Part shown: in pieces, positions 63,185 to 64,000 of the stretch
Layout of the letters: every line of letters begins with the position of its first letter
Position numbering within the stretch: position 1 is the stretch's first letter
Notes under the pieces: generated by a model
What the model was told of the DNA's origin: nothing
The model's input: only the letters and a program-made list of their open reading frames with translations
The model's database searches: none
Translations under genes and position numbers: made by a program
Origin: Liolophura sinensis
Lineage: Eukaryota > Mollusca > Polyplacophora > Chitonida > Chitonidae
DNA: 64,000 nt
Assembly (NCBI RefSeq): GCF_032854445.1
Contig: NC_088296.1
Coordinates: 7,662,966-7,726,965, forward strand
Direction: 5' to 3'

Positions 63185-64000
63185 CTGCAGGAAGTTAACA
63201 CAGAGCTTGCAGGATATTTTTCACATTTTTATGGATCCTGACAATTGTTTAATTATATCCAATACTTAAACATATTAAATTGCTATGTATACATATATAC
63301 ATATATAAAAGGTGATAATTTCTTCTTTAGATGCGTTTTTGGCACAGTTTGTTAACAAACGACAATGACTCACACAGTCGATGATCGAAGCGAAAGAACA
63401 ACGTACGCACTTCTGTGGATTGTGGGATTTAAAAACACCTTTGTGTGCTGTACGAAAGGGATTTATTCCTATTATTTAAATTAAATAACTTATTTAAGTC
63501 TATAAGTTAAATTTAAGAATGGGACACTCAACAGCAAGTCAACTTAGTCACCTCCGGGGCTGGCTGTGGGTTTTGGATTAACTTTCAAAATGCAAGTCGA
63601 AAAGCTTTAGCCGATTGCAAAATATCATATATTTAGTGACATCGTGACGTAACCTCCACTGCGATGTCACCACTGCTTCCAGGTACTGATCCGTGTGACG
63701 TAGCGATTCCAAGAGTAAACGTAGTGATATTCTTTAAAACCACAGTTGTTCCTTAGGCATAATCGAGTAGAAAATTATCGGATAATTGTCGAATAAATTT
63801 AAATCAGTTTTAATACCTACATTCACTTTCTGTGGCATAATTTAATATTCATTGCGAGTTATGTTTCTTTGCAGATTTACTAGTGACGTGAACAGGCATT
63901 TCGTCGACATGGTTGAACTTGTACGTTTGTCACTCCATTGAGCATGCGCAGGCGAAGATAATGATTGCGTTCATCAGTAAGGGGATGCGATTAAGTAAAA
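63185..64000. other. Gene D intron or upstream region
   Basis: No exon recognised on the minus strand. The upstream exons of gene D, including its signal peptide, are probably beyond the window. Confidence 0.5.

Overview
The window looks like nuclear DNA from an invertebrate animal, most likely a lophotrochozoan and probably a mollusc. The grounds are short intron-split exons with GT/AG borders, an AT-rich intronic background, dozens of tRNA-derived SINE copies ending in (AAAT)n, several animal retrotransposon remnants and many minisatellites. I see no prokaryotic gene, operon, CRISPR array, rRNA or stand-alone tRNA. The species cannot be fixed from sequence alone.

The real genes are a small cluster of related single-pass cell-surface receptors built from mostly phase-1 exons: extracellular EGF-like or SRCR modules, Ser/Thr-rich stalk exons of 54-78 nt, one transmembrane exon (94-97 nt, phase 1 to 2) and one last exon coding a short cytoplasmic tail with tyrosine motifs. 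Gene D (minus strand, 63184 to 57867, 5' end outside the window) has two EGF-like exons, three stalk exons, a TM exon and a long tail. Gene B (minus strand, about 46704 to 29675) starts with a signal-peptide exon, then a possible SEA-like exon, two full SRCR domains and half of a third, two stalk exons, TM and tail. Gene A (plus strand, 247 to 4749, 5' end outside the window) has the same stalk, TM and tail exons as gene B. Broken pieces of the family (EGF, TM and tail exons) lie between and around them.

Genes A and B share stalk, TM and tail because the left third of the window is a large inverted duplication. About 1-10510 matches the reverse complement of about 27190-36290, exon by exon and through the introns, around a spacer of about 16.7 kb. 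The left arm has gained a retrotransposon block of about 3.3 kb (roughly 6.0-9.3 kb). A second, direct duplication links 12.74-13.92 kb to 56.88-58.86 kb and left a truncated pseudo-copy of the gene D tail.

The spacer (10.5-27.2 kb) is repeat-rich. It holds a LINE RNase H fragment running into an (ACAT)n tract, a 30-bp minisatellite, a 96-bp tandem array whose unit encodes a retropepsin active site (DTGA), a decayed Ty3/Gypsy element and three orphan receptor-like exons on the plus strand. The right half (40.5-57 kb) is mostly intron and intergenic DNA with SINEs, a 20-bp minisatellite and a decayed non-LTR retrotransposon.

The strongest candidates for something unusual are the satellite grown from a retropepsin active site, the inverted receptor duplication with small lesions in one copy, and the Gypsy remnant in which integrase follows protease without an intervening reverse transcriptase.
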